From: Bacteroidetes bacterium HGW-Bacteroidetes-10
Lineage (GTDB): Bacteria; Bacteroidota; Bacteroidia; Bacteroidales; UBA932
Length of the DNA stretch: 58,304 nt
Direction: 5' to 3'
Assembly: GCA_002842695.1 (NCBI GenBank)
Contig: PHDT01000021.1
Coordinates: 1-58,304 of the forward strand
Part shown: in pieces, positions 42,433 to 51,498 of the stretch
Position numbering within the stretch: the stretch's first letter is position 1
How the letters are laid out: each line of letters begins with the position of its first letter
Notes under the pieces: model-generated
Database searches by the model: none
What the model was told of the DNA's origin: nothing
The model's input: only the letters and a program-made list of their open reading frames with translations
Program-made: the position numbers and the translations under genes

Positions 42433-42467
42433 AACTGTGCGGGCTGCAAAAGCCGCACAGTTTTTTT
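42433..42467 (+). terminator. Strong intrinsic terminator after the receiver gene
   Basis: AACTGTGCGG..GCCGCACAG stem with loop around TGCAAAA, followed by seven T. It lies 28 bp after the stop codon and separates the phosphorelay operon from the stress cluster. Confidence 0.85.
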
Positions 42468-42505
42468 ATGCCCTAATGTGTGAATGATGCAATTTATTCC
42501 CGGAT

Positions 42506-42543
42506 TTGTGTAACACTTCCGCTGCCTTATGAATGCAACTTTG
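42506..42543 (+). promoter_or_regulatory. Atypical promoter motif P1 of the stress cluster
   Basis: TTGTGTAACAC (42506-42516), exactly 19 bp, then CAACTTTG (42536-42543), 33 bp before the ATG of the 51-residue membrane protein gene. The same arrangement occurs at 50721-50758. The -33 region lacks the usual TTTG, and the AAC core is reminiscent of ECF-type -35 elements. Confidence 0.5.
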
Positions 42544-42576
42544 CACGTGAACAAATTATATTAAAAAGCAGAAATC

Positions 42577-42732
42577 ATGGGCAGCTTACTTTACATCATC
42601 GCAGTTATTCTGATTGTCGCATGGGCAATTGGATTCTTTGCCTACAGTGCGGGAGGCATCATTCACATTCTTCTGGTAATTGCAATTATTGCAGTAATCC
42701 TCAGGATTATACAGGGCAGGAAAATCTTTTAG
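42577..42732 (+). CDS. Lmo0937-like 51-residue membrane protein
   Basis: 51 residues: MGSLLYIIAVILIVAWAIGF, a short FAYSAGG turn, then IIHILLVIAIIAVILRIIQG. Two membrane helices joined by a GG-containing turn fit the Lmo0937/DUF5670 family of tiny stress-associated membrane proteins. Function is unknown. It is the first gene after motif P1 and a terminator, hence the head of a long plus-strand unit; a YtxH gene follows after 34 bp. Confidence 0.8.
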   Translation: MGSLLYIIAVILIVAWAIGFFAYSAGGIIHILLVIAIIAVILRIIQGRKIF

Positions 42733-42766
42733 AAATTTTTCATTAACAACTATAAATTATTCAATT

Positions 42767-43021
42767 ATGGACACAGGTAAAGTATTATTGGGCGTTCTCG
42801 CAGGAGTAGCCGTAGGTGCAGTTTTAGGAATTCTGTTTGCTCCTGAAAAAGGATCAGACCTGAGAAAAAAAATCTCAAAGAAAGGTGAGGATTACGCAGA
42901 GGGAATGAAGGACAAACTCGATGATTTCATTGAAAGTTTCAGCGACAAATTTGAAGAGACTAAAGATGAAATTAAAGAGAAGATAGAGAAAGAGATGAAC
43001 TCTGCAAAAAGCAAAATTTAA
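42767..43021 (+). CDS. YtxH-domain protein
   Basis: 84 residues: a glycine-rich membrane helix (LLGVLAGVAVGAVLGILFAPEKGSDLRKKI) with the FAPxKG motif of YtxH, then a charged amphipathic coiled coil. YtxH proteins are general-stress proteins in several phyla. It sits between two other small membrane protein genes with short gaps, indicating one operon. Confidence 0.88.
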   Translation: MDTGKVLLGVLAGVAVGAVLGILFAPEKGSDLRKKISKKGEDYAEGMKDKLDDFIESFSDKFEETKDEIKEKIEKEMNSAKSKI

Positions 43022-43032
43022 TTTAAATAATC

Positions 43033-43374
43033 ATGGAAGACAATGTTAAACTTATAGAAAAATTGCTCGAAAGAGTTGTTGAGTACAGTAAGACAAGTTT
43101 TGAACTACTTAAGCTGAAAGCTCTTGAAAAAACATCTGATGTTGCTTCAACTTTGGCACTTCATTCAGTTGCCTTTGTGTTAATTGCGTCTTTCATGCTT
43201 TTTTTGAATCTGGGTCTGGCTTACTGGCTGGGAGAACTGACCGGTAAATTGTATTACGGATTTTTTCTCATTGGTGGCTTTTACCTTCTAACGGTAATTG
43301 TCATGTTTCTTTTTATGCGTAGGTGGATTAAAGAAGTTGTAACGAACTACATAATTAAACACTTACTAAAATAA
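43033..43374 (+). CDS. Holin-X-like / DUF1469-type membrane protein
   Basis: 113 residues. An N-terminal amphipathic helix (KLIEKLLERVVEYSKTSFELLKLKALEKTSD) is followed by two membrane helices (VAFVLIASFMLFLNLGLAYWLG and LYYGFFLIGGFYLLTVIVMFLFM) and a basic tail. This matches the phage-holin-superfamily-III-like proteins usually found beside YtxH. No phage genes are near, so a membrane-stress role is more likely than lysis. Confidence 0.8.
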   Translation: MEDNVKLIEKLLERVVEYSKTSFELLKLKALEKTSDVASTLALHSVAFVLIASFMLFLNLGLAYWLGELTGKLYYGFFLIGGFYLLTVIVMFLFMRRWIKEVVTNYIIKHLLK

Positions 43375-43382
43375 TAATCAAA

Positions 43383-43763
43383 ATGAGAACCATAACATCA
43401 TCAGAGGAACTTAGAAGATCCATTCAGGAGCTGGAACTTGAGAGAGCTGTTAAAGAGCAGCTTCTCAGAGAGCAGTTCATGGATACTTACGAAAGTTTAC
43501 GGTTTATCAATCTTCTGAAGTCATCCCTGAAGAAATCAATCGGCTCTTCGGCAGAAATTACAGATATCGCAGGAATGGCATTAGGAATGGCCTCAGGTTA
43601 TATCTCAAAGAAGATTTTCATAGGAACATCAGGAAACCCATTTCGCAAATTAATGGGGTCAGTACTTCAGTTAGGTGTGATGAGTTATGTCTCAAAGCAC
43701 CCTTACGGATTAAAGTCCCTTGGAGAATTTCTCTTTAATCAAATATTACGCAAACGAGAGTGA
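43383..43763 (+). CDS. Conserved hypothetical protein of the YtxH cluster
   Basis: 126 residues. The N-terminal half is a charged coiled coil (SEELRRSIQELELERAVKEQ); the second half holds Gly/Met-rich, weakly hydrophobic segments (ITDIAGMALGMASGYISKK). I do not recognise a named family. Its stop overlaps the in-frame GTG upstream of the AI-2E gene, so the genes are tightly coupled. An association with the membrane, together with its small neighbours, is plausible. Confidence 0.7.
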   Translation: MRTITSSEELRRSIQELELERAVKEQLLREQFMDTYESLRFINLLKSSLKKSIGSSAEITDIAGMALGMASGYISKKIFIGTSGNPFRKLMGSVLQLGVMSYVSKHPYGLKSLGEFLFNQILRKRE

Positions 43764-43774
43764 ATATTAATATT

Positions 43775-44896
43775 ATGTCAGACAGCAAAGTACAATATCC
43801 ATTTTATATTAAGGCGTCAATTTTTTTCTGTGGTCTGACTGCCTTTTTAGCGATTTTGTATATAGCAAAAGGCATTATTATTCCTCTCGTTTTTTCTATA
43901 GTTATTGCTATACTTCTAAATCCTCTGGTCGAGCATCTTGTGAGGATCCGGATAAACAGAATTATAGCAATTATAATTTCATTAGTTCTTTCGATTTCAG
44001 TAATTCTCACAATAGGTGCGTTACTGGTATCGCAGACCATACAGCTTAGTGAATCGTGGCCGTTACTCGTAGATAAATTCACAGAACTGTTAAACCAATC
44101 AATCTCTTGGGTGTCCGGTTATTTTAATATTAAGCCATATAATATTCATGAGTGGATTGCCAATACAAAAGGAGAACTGATTAATATGAGCAGTGCCGCA
44201 ATAGGGCAAACGCTGCTTGCAGCGGGTAACCTGATTATTGTAGTACTGATAATTCCAGTCTACACATTTTTAATTTTATTCTACAAACCTCTTATCCTCG
44301 AATTTATTAACAGACTTTTTGGAAAGGCCAACCACTCAAGGGTAAGTGAAATTACTACACAAACAAAGACTGTAATACAGAAATATCTTACAGGTCTCAT
44401 TATCGAAACAGCAATTGTTGCTGCAATGCAGGTCATTACCCTGTTTGCTCTTGGAATTGAATACGCAATACTGCTCGGAGTTATTGGTGCATTGCTTAAT
44501 CTTGTTCCATATATAGGAGGAATAGTTGCAGTTGCCCTGCCAATGATGATTGCACTGGCAACAAAATCTACAGCCTGGTACGCTGTTTACGTTTTAATTA
44601 TCTATTACATAATCCAGCTCATTGACAATAATTACATAGTGCCACGGATTGTGGCATCAAAAGTTAAGATTAATGCTCTGTTCTCAATAATTGTAGTAAT
44701 AGCAGGAAATGCATTGTGGGGTATCCCCGGGATGTTTCTCTCTATTCCACTTCTTGCCATTGTCAAACTCATATTTGACCATGTTGAGTCATTAAAACCA
44801 TGGGGATTCTTACTTGGGGACACCATGCCCTCAATGCTGAAATTAAAACTGAGTTTTAAAAAAATAACAACAGAATCTGATGAAATCAAAAATTAG
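43775..44896 (+). CDS. AI-2E family (PerM-like) membrane transporter
   Basis: 373 residues from MSDSKVQYPF; a GTG five codons upstream is also possible. About eight membrane helices with the family layout: two N-terminal pairs, a soluble loop (about 90-145) and C-terminal helices including LGVIGALLNLVPYIGGIVAVALPMMIAL and IIQLIDNNYIVPRIVASKVKINALFSIIVV. The family name comes from an E. coli quorum-signal exporter, but most members have unknown cargo or act as cation/proton antiporters. Its 3' end overlaps the DUF6600 gene by 17 bp. Confidence 0.9.
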   Translation: MSDSKVQYPFYIKASIFFCGLTAFLAILYIAKGIIIPLVFSIVIAILLNPLVEHLVRIRINRIIAIIISLVLSISVILTIGALLVSQTIQLSESWPLLVDKFTELLNQSISWVSGYFNIKPYNIHEWIANTKGELINMSSAAIGQTLLAAGNLIIVVLIIPVYTFLILFYKPLILEFINRLFGKANHSRVSEITTQTKTVIQKYLTGLIIETAIVAAMQVITLFALGIEYAILLGVIGALLNLVPYIGGIVAVALPMMIALATKSTAWYAVYVLIIYYIIQLIDNNYIVPRIVASKVKINALFSIIVVIAGNALWGIPGMFLSIPLLAIVKLIFDHVESLKPWGFLLGDTMPSMLKLKLSFKKITTESDEIKN

Positions 44897-45809
44897 AATT
44901 TTAATTGTATTACTGGGGATTATATTTTCCTCGGTTATATCTGAAAAAGAGGCATATGCCCAGCAGGGAAATATTAGCCTTCAGGTTTTCTACGACGAAC
45001 TGAGCCCTTACGGCCAGTGGATAGATCACCCAAACTACGGATACATCTGGCTTCCGGATGCAGGAGATGATTTTGTCCCGTATTCCTCAAACGGATACTG
45101 GGTTCTCTCTACATACGGATGGACCTGGGTTTCTGAATATGTATGGGGTTGGGCTCCTTTTCACTATGGGAGGTGGGACTATGACAATCGTTATGGGTGG
45201 TTCTGGATGCCGGACAATGAATGGGGTCCTGCATGGGTGACATGGAGACGTGCCAATGGCTATTTCGGATGGTCGCCAATGAGACCGGGTATTAGTGTCA
45301 GTCTGAGCTTTGGAAGAAAGTACGACAGGGACAGGGATCACTGGATTTTTGTAAGAGACAGGGATCTGCAGAGAAGAGATTTGCACCGTTACCAGGTAAG
45401 AAGAAACGAGCACGAGCGTATTATAAGAAACTCGGTAGTAATCAACAGAACTCACAGGGATGGTCAAAGAAGATCTACATATGTATCCGGACCAGACAGG
45501 TCTGAGGTGCAAAGGATAATTGGGCAGGCTGTCCGATTTGTCTCAATTCGTGACAATAACAGACCGGGACAAAGTATGTCCAGGGATCAAATTAAGATGT
45601 ACAGACCAAAAATAAGAGTCAGTACAGACAGAGATCACAGGCCAGTTCCCAAACATGTTTCAAGACCAGAAAATGTAAGACAACATCAGCTTGATAATAT
45701 TCAGCCTCAGAGGCAGAATAATCAGCAGTATAAAAGATCTGATCCTCCTCAAAGAACAAAAACTGAAAATGAGAAACGATCGGAAGAACATAAGGAACGA
45801 AAAAAATAA
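44880..45809 (+). CDS. Exported DUF6600-like Trp/Tyr-rich protein
   Basis: 309 residues with a signal peptide (ILIVLLGIIFSSVISEKEAYA). The first half is very rich in Trp, Tyr and Gly in repeated YGxxWxP-like units (GYIWLPDAGDDFVPY, GYWVLSTYGWTWVSEYVWGWAPFHYGRW, GWFWMPDNEWGPAWVTWR), the pattern of DUF6600. The second half is Arg/Gln/Asp-rich and probably disordered. Known only as a predicted secreted protein. It lies within the stress operon, 18 bp before the ice-binding gene. Confidence 0.8.
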   Translation: MKSKIRILIVLLGIIFSSVISEKEAYAQQGNISLQVFYDELSPYGQWIDHPNYGYIWLPDAGDDFVPYSSNGYWVLSTYGWTWVSEYVWGWAPFHYGRWDYDNRYGWFWMPDNEWGPAWVTWRRANGYFGWSPMRPGISVSLSFGRKYDRDRDHWIFVRDRDLQRRDLHRYQVRRNEHERIIRNSVVINRTHRDGQRRSTYVSGPDRSEVQRIIGQAVRFVSIRDNNRPGQSMSRDQIKMYRPKIRVSTDRDHRPVPKHVSRPENVRQHQLDNIQPQRQNNQQYKRSDPPQRTKTENEKRSEEHKERKK

Positions 45810-45827
45810 CACTTAAATTAATTCAAA

Positions 45828-48545
45828 ATGAAAACAAAAAAACTATTATCAGCCTTAGTATTACTTATGGTTGCTTTAATAGCGGGGTGCGTTAAAGACG
45901 AATTTCCTGAAATAACAGGAGTTTGTCCGGAAGTGGTTTCCACAAGTCCGGTAGACCTGGCTACAGGAGTATCCCCCTCAAAAGTGATTACGGTAACTTT
46001 TAATGAACCGATGAATCCGGCTACAATTACAGCCATATCGTTCACAATTCTGGGCCTTTCACCAGTTGCAGGTACAATTACCTACAGCGGGAATACGGCC
46101 TCATTTACACCTACTAACCCTCTTGCATCCAACATAACTTATACAGGCAGAATTACAACTGCAGCAAAAGATATGATGGGAAATGCCATTCAGGAAGATT
46201 ATGTCTGGACATTCAGTACAGATGCGACGCCTGCAGTGACATTAACAAGTCCGTTTACCAACGAAGGAGGAGTTCTCCTGAATAAAGTTATTAGCGCTCA
46301 GTTTAGTATGCCTATGGCCCCTGCCACACTTAACGCAACTACCTTTACTTTAAAACTGGGAACAGTTCCGGTTCTGGGTACAGTTTCATATAGTGGTACA
46401 ACAGTGTTGTTTACACCAACTTCTAACCTGTTACCTGATGTTCAGTACACAGCAACAATAACTACCGGAGCCAAAAGTCTTGCCGGCATGCCTATGGCTG
46501 CAGACTATGTGTGGACTTTTTCAACCGGTCAGGTACCTGCAGTTCTCTCAACAGATCCTCTTAACAATGCAACATCAGTTGCCTTCAACAAGATTGTCTC
46601 TGCAAAATTCAACATGGCAATGGATCCTTTGAGCCTTATTGGAACAACATTTACAATTAAACAAGGAACAATACCTGTATTGGGAACAGTAACCTATAAC
46701 GGCACAGATCTGTTCTTTATACCTTCAGGCAATCTTATGCCGGCGACTGAATACACAGCCACTATCAATACAAATGCAAAAAGTTCAGGTGGTATTTCTA
46801 TGGCCGCAGACTATGTTTGGAAATTCACAACAGCATTGGCAACAGCACCTGCAGTGACCCTTACAAGTCCTGTTAATCTGGCAGTTAATGTGCCTGTTGA
46901 TAAGATCGTTACAGCAACATTCAGTATGCTTATGGATCCGCTTACATTAAACGGCTCTACAGTTACCTTGTTCAGAGGAACAACCAAGGTTGAGGGTACA
47001 ATTACCTATAATGGTGATGTTGTATCATTCCTGCCTTCTTCAGATCTTCTGCCTGGTACTGAGTATACAGCGACAATCACTACAGGAGCAAAAAATCTTG
47101 CCGGGATAGGTATCGCAGCAAATTATATCTGGAAATTCACAACTGTATCGACAGTTGCTCCGGCCGTAATTTCCACAAACCCACTGAATCTTGCTACAGG
47201 AGTAGCTCTCAATAAGATTGTAACTGCAAAATTCAGTATGCTTATGGATCCGCTTACATTAAACGGCTCTACCTTTACACTGTACAGAGGTACAACAAAG
47301 GTTGACGGTACAATTACCTATAACGGTGATGATATCTCATTCCTGCCTTTGGTTAATCTTCTTCCGGGTACAGAATACACAGCTACCATTACAACAGGCG
47401 CACTTAACCTTGCAGGTGTTGGAATTGCAGCAAATTATATCTGGAAATTCACAACAGAATCTGCAGTTGCCCCTACAATTATTGCTACAAACCCAATAAA
47501 TCTTACCACAGGTGTAGTTCTAAACAAGGTAGTCACAGCAACATTCAGCGTACCAATGGATCCTTTAACCATTACAGGAACCAGCTTTACTCTTTATAAC
47601 GGAACAACTCAGGTTAATGGTGCAGTTACATATGCAAATACAGTAGCTTACTTCACCCCATCTGCCGATCTTCTGCCAAATACGGAGTATACAGCCACTG
47701 TTTCAAACTCAGTTAAAAATGTAGCGGGAACAGCAATGCTGAATACCCATATATGGAAGTTTACAACAAAAACAGTTGCAGTTGAACCGCTCTTCTCTTC
47801 AATATTTGGATCGTTTGGCGGAATATCAGGGATCACGAATCAGGGTATATACACAGTAATCAATAACGGAAGCATTGGCACAACTGCTGCTTCTACACTT
47901 GTTACCGGATTCCATGACAGTACAGGAGATAAGTATACAGAAACTCCGCTTAACATTGGTGATGTTAAAGGCCGAATTTACACTGATGCTCCGGCACCTG
48001 TAATATTTGCAGCAGGTGGCCCTTATGGTGGTAACGCCACAACAATGGCAATAGCGCAGGAGGGTCTTCTTGCAGCTCGTAATTTCTACAACAGCATTTC
48101 GCCTGCAAGCAAACCGGGTGGAATTACCCTTGACAATGCCGAACTTGGTGGAAGAACTCTGGCTCCTGGCATTTATGCCTCAGGAAGTACATACAACATT
48201 ACAACAGTTGACCTGACTCTTGATGCTCAGGACGATCCTAATGCAGTATGGATTTTCCAGACTGGAAGTGCTCTTACAGTAGGAACTCCTACAGGTGCCC
48301 GCAGTGTAATCTTAATAAACGGTGCACAAGCTAAAAATGTGTACTGGTATGTTGGAACAACTGCAGTCATTAACTATGCAGGAGGCGGAACAATGGTAGG
48401 AACTATTATCGCCGAACTGGGAGTCACTTTGTCTTCACCTGGAAACAGTACCAATACTACTGTGCAGACAGTACTGAACGGCAGGGCGATATCACTGGTT
48501 TCTGCAGTAACAATGGTTAATACAATTATTAATGTGCCCCAATAG
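45828..48545 (+). CDS. Ice-binding-type (DUF3494) lipoprotein with six Ig-like domains
   Basis: 905 residues. Lipoprotein signal with lipobox LIAGC. Six consecutive bacterial Ig-like (Big_5) repeats of about 104 residues follow, each opening with a variant of APAVxxTxPxNLATGVxLNK and ending in YVWTFST or YIWKFTT. The C-terminal domain (about 654-905; GIYTVINNGSIGTTAAST, GGITLDNAELGGRTLAPGIY, DDPNAVWIFQTGSAL) is the DUF3494 beta-helix found in ice-binding proteins and adhesins. Repeats four and five share a 40-bp DNA block (46920 and 47232, 312 bp apart), implying recent duplication. It could be an ice-binding adhesin or a cell-surface structural protein; DUF3494 alone does not prove ice binding. 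Confidence 0.9.
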   Translation: MKTKKLLSALVLLMVALIAGCVKDEFPEITGVCPEVVSTSPVDLATGVSPSKVITVTFNEPMNPATITAISFTILGLSPVAGTITYSGNTASFTPTNPLASNITYTGRITTAAKDMMGNAIQEDYVWTFSTDATPAVTLTSPFTNEGGVLLNKVISAQFSMPMAPATLNATTFTLKLGTVPVLGTVSYSGTTVLFTPTSNLLPDVQYTATITTGAKSLAGMPMAADYVWTFSTGQVPAVLSTDPLNNATSVAFNKIVSAKFNMAMDPLSLIGTTFTIKQGTIPVLGTVTYNGTDLFFIPSGNLMPATEYTATINTNAKSSGGISMAADYVWKFTTALATAPAVTLTSPVNLAVNVPVDKIVTATFSMLMDPLTLNGSTVTLFRGTTKVEGTITYNGDVVSFLPSSDLLPGTEYTATITTGAKNLAGIGIAANYIWKFTTVSTVAPAVISTNPLNLATGVALNKIVTAKFSMLMDPLTLNGSTFTLYRGTTKVDGTITYNGDDISFLPLVNLLPGTEYTATITTGALNLAGVGIAANYIWKFTTESAVAPTIIATNPINLTTGVVLNKVVTATFSVPMDPLTITGTSFTLYNGTTQVNGAVTYANTVAYFTPSADLLPNTEYTATVSNSVKNVAGTAMLNTHIWKFTTKTVAVEPLFSSIFGSFGGISGITNQGIYTVINNGSIGTTAASTLVTGFHDSTGDKYTETPLNIGDVKGRIYTDAPAPVIFAAGGPYGGNATTMAIAQEGLLAARNFYNSISPASKPGGITLDNAELGGRTLAPGIYASGSTYNITTVDLTLDAQDDPNAVWIFQTGSALTVGTPTGARSVILINGAQAKNVYWYVGTTAVINYAGGGTMVGTIIAELGVTLSSPGNSTNTTVQTVLNGRAISLVSAVTMVNTIINVPQ

Positions 48546-48584
48546 GCTTGATTGATCTAAAAGAATAAACAAAATATTAAAAAC

Positions 48585-50588
48585 ATGAAAACTAAAATAT
48601 TTAAAAGCCTTCTGTTAGGAGTTCTTATCCTATCGGGTATTCAAACGCTTCAGGCGCAGGAATACAGGTACACAAGGCCATCATGGTGGTTTGGCGCTGC
48701 AGCCGGTGCAAACTTTAACTTCTATCGCGGAACCACGCAAACTCTGAATTCAACATTTGTAACTCCAACAGCATTCCATAACGGATTTGGAGCCGGGCTG
48801 TACCTGGGAACAATGCTTGAATACCACGCACCGGAAACTAAGCTGGGATTTATTCTGCAACTCTCTTATGACGGACGTAACGGTAAATTCAATGAAGTTA
48901 TGTCTCCGTGTAACTGTCCGGCAGACCTGACAACGAATCTTAACTACTTTGCTATTGAACCAAGTCTGAGGCTGGCTCCGTTTCGCGGAAATTTCTATCT
49001 CTTTGCGGGACCAAGACTCTCGTATAACTGGAAAAAAGATTTCCTTTATGAACAGGGAATCAATCCAGATATTCCGGAACAGACTCCAAGAGCAGATGTA
49101 GAGGGTGAATTCAGCGACATTAACAAACTGCGTTTATCAATGCAGGTTGGTATGGGTATGGATATTCAGCTCTCATCTAAAGACAATCAGGCTCAGACAG
49201 TACTCTCTCCATTTGTCAGTTTCTTACCATATTTTGGCCAGAACCCACGTTCTGTAGAATCATGGAACATGACAACTATAAGAGTAGGTGCAGCAATTAA
49301 ATTTGGACGTGGACGTAAAGCTCCTCGCGAAGAGGTTGTTTATTACGCGCCTCCAACAGTTGTTGTGGTTGAACCAAAAGTTAATTTTCTGGTAACATCC
49401 CCAAAAAATGTTCCTGAAAAGAGAAGAGTCAGAGAGACTTTTCCACTTCTTAACTATGTCTTCTTTAACCTTGAATCAACTGAAATCCCAAATCGTTATA
49501 TTTTACTCAAGAAAGATGAGGTTAAAGATTTCCACGAAGATCAGCTTGATGTAGTAACCCCTAAAGATCTCTCAGGTCGTTCAGGCAGATCTATGGTTGT
49601 TTACTATAATGTGCTAAACATTCTGGGAGACAGAATGGTTTCAAATACAGGCACTGACATTGTTCTGGTTGGTTCTTCGGAATTAGGACCGGAAGATGGC
49701 AGGCTCATGGCAACTTCAGTTAAAAACTATCTGGTTGATATTTATGGTATCTCTCCATCAAGAATTAAAATTGAAGGAAGATTCAAACCAAAACTTCCAT
49801 CTGAGCAGCCGGGCGGAACTCTTGAGCTTACTCTTCTTCGTGAAGGTGACCGCAGAGTTTCAATTGAAAGCAGTTCACCGGACCTCATAATGGAGTTCCA
49901 GAGCGGACCTTCGTTCCCGCTGAGACCAGTTGAGTTTTATGCAGAGCAGGAGGCACCTTTGGACAGTTATGTTACATTCCATGCAGAAGGAGCTAACCTG
50001 GCACTAAAATCATGGAGTGTTGAGGTTATGGACGAGAACGGAAAAGTTCAGTTCTTTGGCCCTTACATTCAGGACAGAGTTAGTGTTCCGGGAAAAGCAA
50101 TTCTTGGTGACAGACCTAAGGGTAATTTCAGAGTTACAATGATTGGCCAGACCATTTCTGGAAAAACAATTAAAGAGGAAGTTCCTGTGCAGGTTGTCCT
50201 TTGGGCTCAGCCGGTAATAGAGGAGGGACTCAGATTCAGCGTTATTTTTGAATTTGGTGAATCAAAGGCTATTCAAATCTATGAAAGGTACCTTGCAGAT
50301 TTTGTAACACCTAAAATTCCTAAGGGAGCAAAAGTAATGATTCACGGATACACAGATATTATTGGAGATGAGAAGTTCAATCTTGATCTCTCTTTTGCAA
50401 GAGCAGATGCTGTAAAAGGAATTATTGAAGATGCACTTGCAAAATCAGGACGAAATGATGTCACTTTTGAAGTCTACGGATTTGGTGAAGATACAAACAG
50501 ATCTCAGTTTGGGAATAAATATCCCGAAGAGCGCTTCTACAACCGTACTGTTATTATTGACATAATACCTCAGACTCCTGGAATGTAA
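48585..50588 (+). CDS. Large OmpA-family outer-membrane protein
   Basis: 667 residues. Signal peptide (SLLLGVLILSGIQTLQA), an N-terminal barrel (about 25-245, aromatic strands such as WWFGAAAGANFNFY), a middle region (about 260-540) with a further OmpA-like segment (VVYYNVLNILGDRM..IVLVGSS..DGRLMATSVKNYLVDIYGI) and a C-terminal OmpA domain (about 548-665; KVMIHGYTDIIGDEKFNLDLSFARAD, GEDTNRSQFGNKYPEERFYNRTV). The last domain should bind peptidoglycan. It lies 39 bp after the ice-binding gene and may anchor or display it. A terminator follows. Confidence 0.9.
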   Translation: MKTKIFKSLLLGVLILSGIQTLQAQEYRYTRPSWWFGAAAGANFNFYRGTTQTLNSTFVTPTAFHNGFGAGLYLGTMLEYHAPETKLGFILQLSYDGRNGKFNEVMSPCNCPADLTTNLNYFAIEPSLRLAPFRGNFYLFAGPRLSYNWKKDFLYEQGINPDIPEQTPRADVEGEFSDINKLRLSMQVGMGMDIQLSSKDNQAQTVLSPFVSFLPYFGQNPRSVESWNMTTIRVGAAIKFGRGRKAPREEVVYYAPPTVVVVEPKVNFLVTSPKNVPEKRRVRETFPLLNYVFFNLESTEIPNRYILLKKDEVKDFHEDQLDVVTPKDLSGRSGRSMVVYYNVLNILGDRMVSNTGTDIVLVGSSELGPEDGRLMATSVKNYLVDIYGISPSRIKIEGRFKPKLPSEQPGGTLELTLLREGDRRVSIESSSPDLIMEFQSGPSFPLRPVEFYAEQEAPLDSYVTFHAEGANLALKSWSVEVMDENGKVQFFGPYIQDRVSVPGKAILGDRPKGNFRVTMIGQTISGKTIKEEVPVQVVLWAQPVIEEGLRFSVIFEFGESKAIQIYERYLADFVTPKIPKGAKVMIHGYTDIIGDEKFNLDLSFARADAVKGIIEDALAKSGRNDVTFEVYGFGEDTNRSQFGNKYPEERFYNRTVIIDIIPQTPGM

Positions 50589-50614
50589 TCTTTATGATTA
50601 TCACGATAATGTTG

Positions 50615-50643
50615 CAGGGGCCGGGAAACCGGTCCCTGTTTTT
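50615..50643 (+). terminator. Intrinsic terminator after the OmpA gene
   Basis: CAGGG(G)CCGG-GAAA-CCGG(T)CCCTG followed by a T-run. It closes the first unit of the stress cluster 26 bp past the stop codon. Confidence 0.85.
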
Positions 50644-50720
50644 ATTACGTCATCGTAGCCTTCTTCTCATGGTTATTCAGACAAATGATGCAGTGGGAAT
50701 TATGCAACTAATAGTTGCAA

Positions 50721-50758
50721 TTGTATAACACGCAGGCACCGGTTGCTTTCTACATTGC
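50721..50758 (+). promoter_or_regulatory. Atypical promoter motif P2, copy of P1
   Basis: TTGTATAACAC (50721-50731), exactly 19 bp, then TACATTGC (50751-50758), 28 bp before the next ATG. A perfect small palindrome (TGCAACT-AAT-AGTTGCA, 50703-50719) lies just upstream and could be an operator. The parallel with P1 in sequence and spacing is the main evidence. Confidence 0.5.
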
Positions 50759-50786
50759 AACATCATAAATTCAATAAATATCTATC

Positions 50787-51002
50787 ATGAAAACAACGGG
50801 AATCGTAATTATTATTATCGGGATTCTGCTAACCATTTTTACTGCATTTTCATTTTTCACAAAAGAGAAAGTTGTAGATATCGGGAAGCTGGAAATAACA
50901 AGAGACAAGCCTCATAACATCAACTGGTCACCACTTATTGGTATAGCAGTTATCGGGGCAGGAGGAATTATACTCTGGAGATCCGGAAAACGTTCACTCT
51001 AG
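50787..51002 (+). CDS. Small two-helix membrane protein
   Basis: 71 residues: helix one TGIVIIIIGILLTIFTAFSFF, a 25-residue loop (KEKVVDIGKLEITRDKPHNINW) and helix two LIGIAVIGAGGIILWR with a basic tail. Similar tiny proteins occur in Bacteroidota stress clusters, but I cannot name the family with certainty. It is the first gene after motif P2, so it heads the second transcription unit. Confidence 0.75.
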   Translation: MKTTGIVIIIIGILLTIFTAFSFFTKEKVVDIGKLEITRDKPHNINWSPLIGIAVIGAGGIILWRSGKRSL

Positions 51003-51053
51003 ACGAGTTATACAATTTTAAACGAACAAATGAATTCAAATATAAAAAGAGAA

Positions 51054-51497
51054 ATGAAAACAATTAAATTTTCGGGAAAAGTAAAAAGGGTTGCAATTAT
51101 GTTTGCAATGGCAATTTTCTTATTCCCTGTTGCATCATGTGCACAAAAGGTAAATTTCTTAATCTCAACGGTAACACCGGCGGCAAAGGGTACTGTAAGA
51201 GTTAAGTCAGACAGTAACAAGAACTATCGTATCAAAATTCACATTGGAAATCTTGCAGAACCATCAAGACTAAATCCATCAAAAACCGCATATGTGGTTT
51301 GGATGGTTTCAGGGGAAAATGCTCCAAAAAATATTGGCCAAATCAAAACCTCTACAGCCTTTCTTTCAACTAAGCTTAAGGCCGATTTTGAATCTGTATC
51401 GGTAGAGAAGCCGAACAAAATATTCATAACAGCAGAGAATGACCCTGGTGTGCAATACATGTATTCCGAAGTTATTCTTACAACAAAAAATTTCTAA
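51054..51497 (+). CDS. Putative lipoprotein, beta-rich
   Basis: 147 residues from MKTIKFSGKV; an in-frame ATG eight codons earlier (51030) is possible. Leader VAIMFAMAIFLFPVASCAQ with lipobox VASC. The mature part is beta-rich (GTVRVKSDSNKNYRIKIHIG, TAYVVWMVSGENAPKNIGQI, KIFITAENDPG), faintly like the C-terminal sandwich of anti-sigma-K proteins. That resemblance is weak and unconfirmed. It is followed by another lipoprotein gene after 1 bp. Confidence 0.65.
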   Translation: MKTIKFSGKVKRVAIMFAMAIFLFPVASCAQKVNFLISTVTPAAKGTVRVKSDSNKNYRIKIHIGNLAEPSRLNPSKTAYVVWMVSGENAPKNIGQIKTSTAFLSTKLKADFESVSVEKPNKIFITAENDPGVQYMYSEVILTTKNF

Positions 51498-51498
51498 A

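Noticed and set aside
43033..43374. Prophage or lysis gene because of holin-like similarity
   Set aside because: No phage genes are near; YtxH/holin-X-like pairs are common in bacterial stress operons.
43775..44896. Quorum-sensing (AI-2) exporter
   Set aside because: The family name is historical. No luxS or signalling gene is present, so no AI-2 role is claimed.
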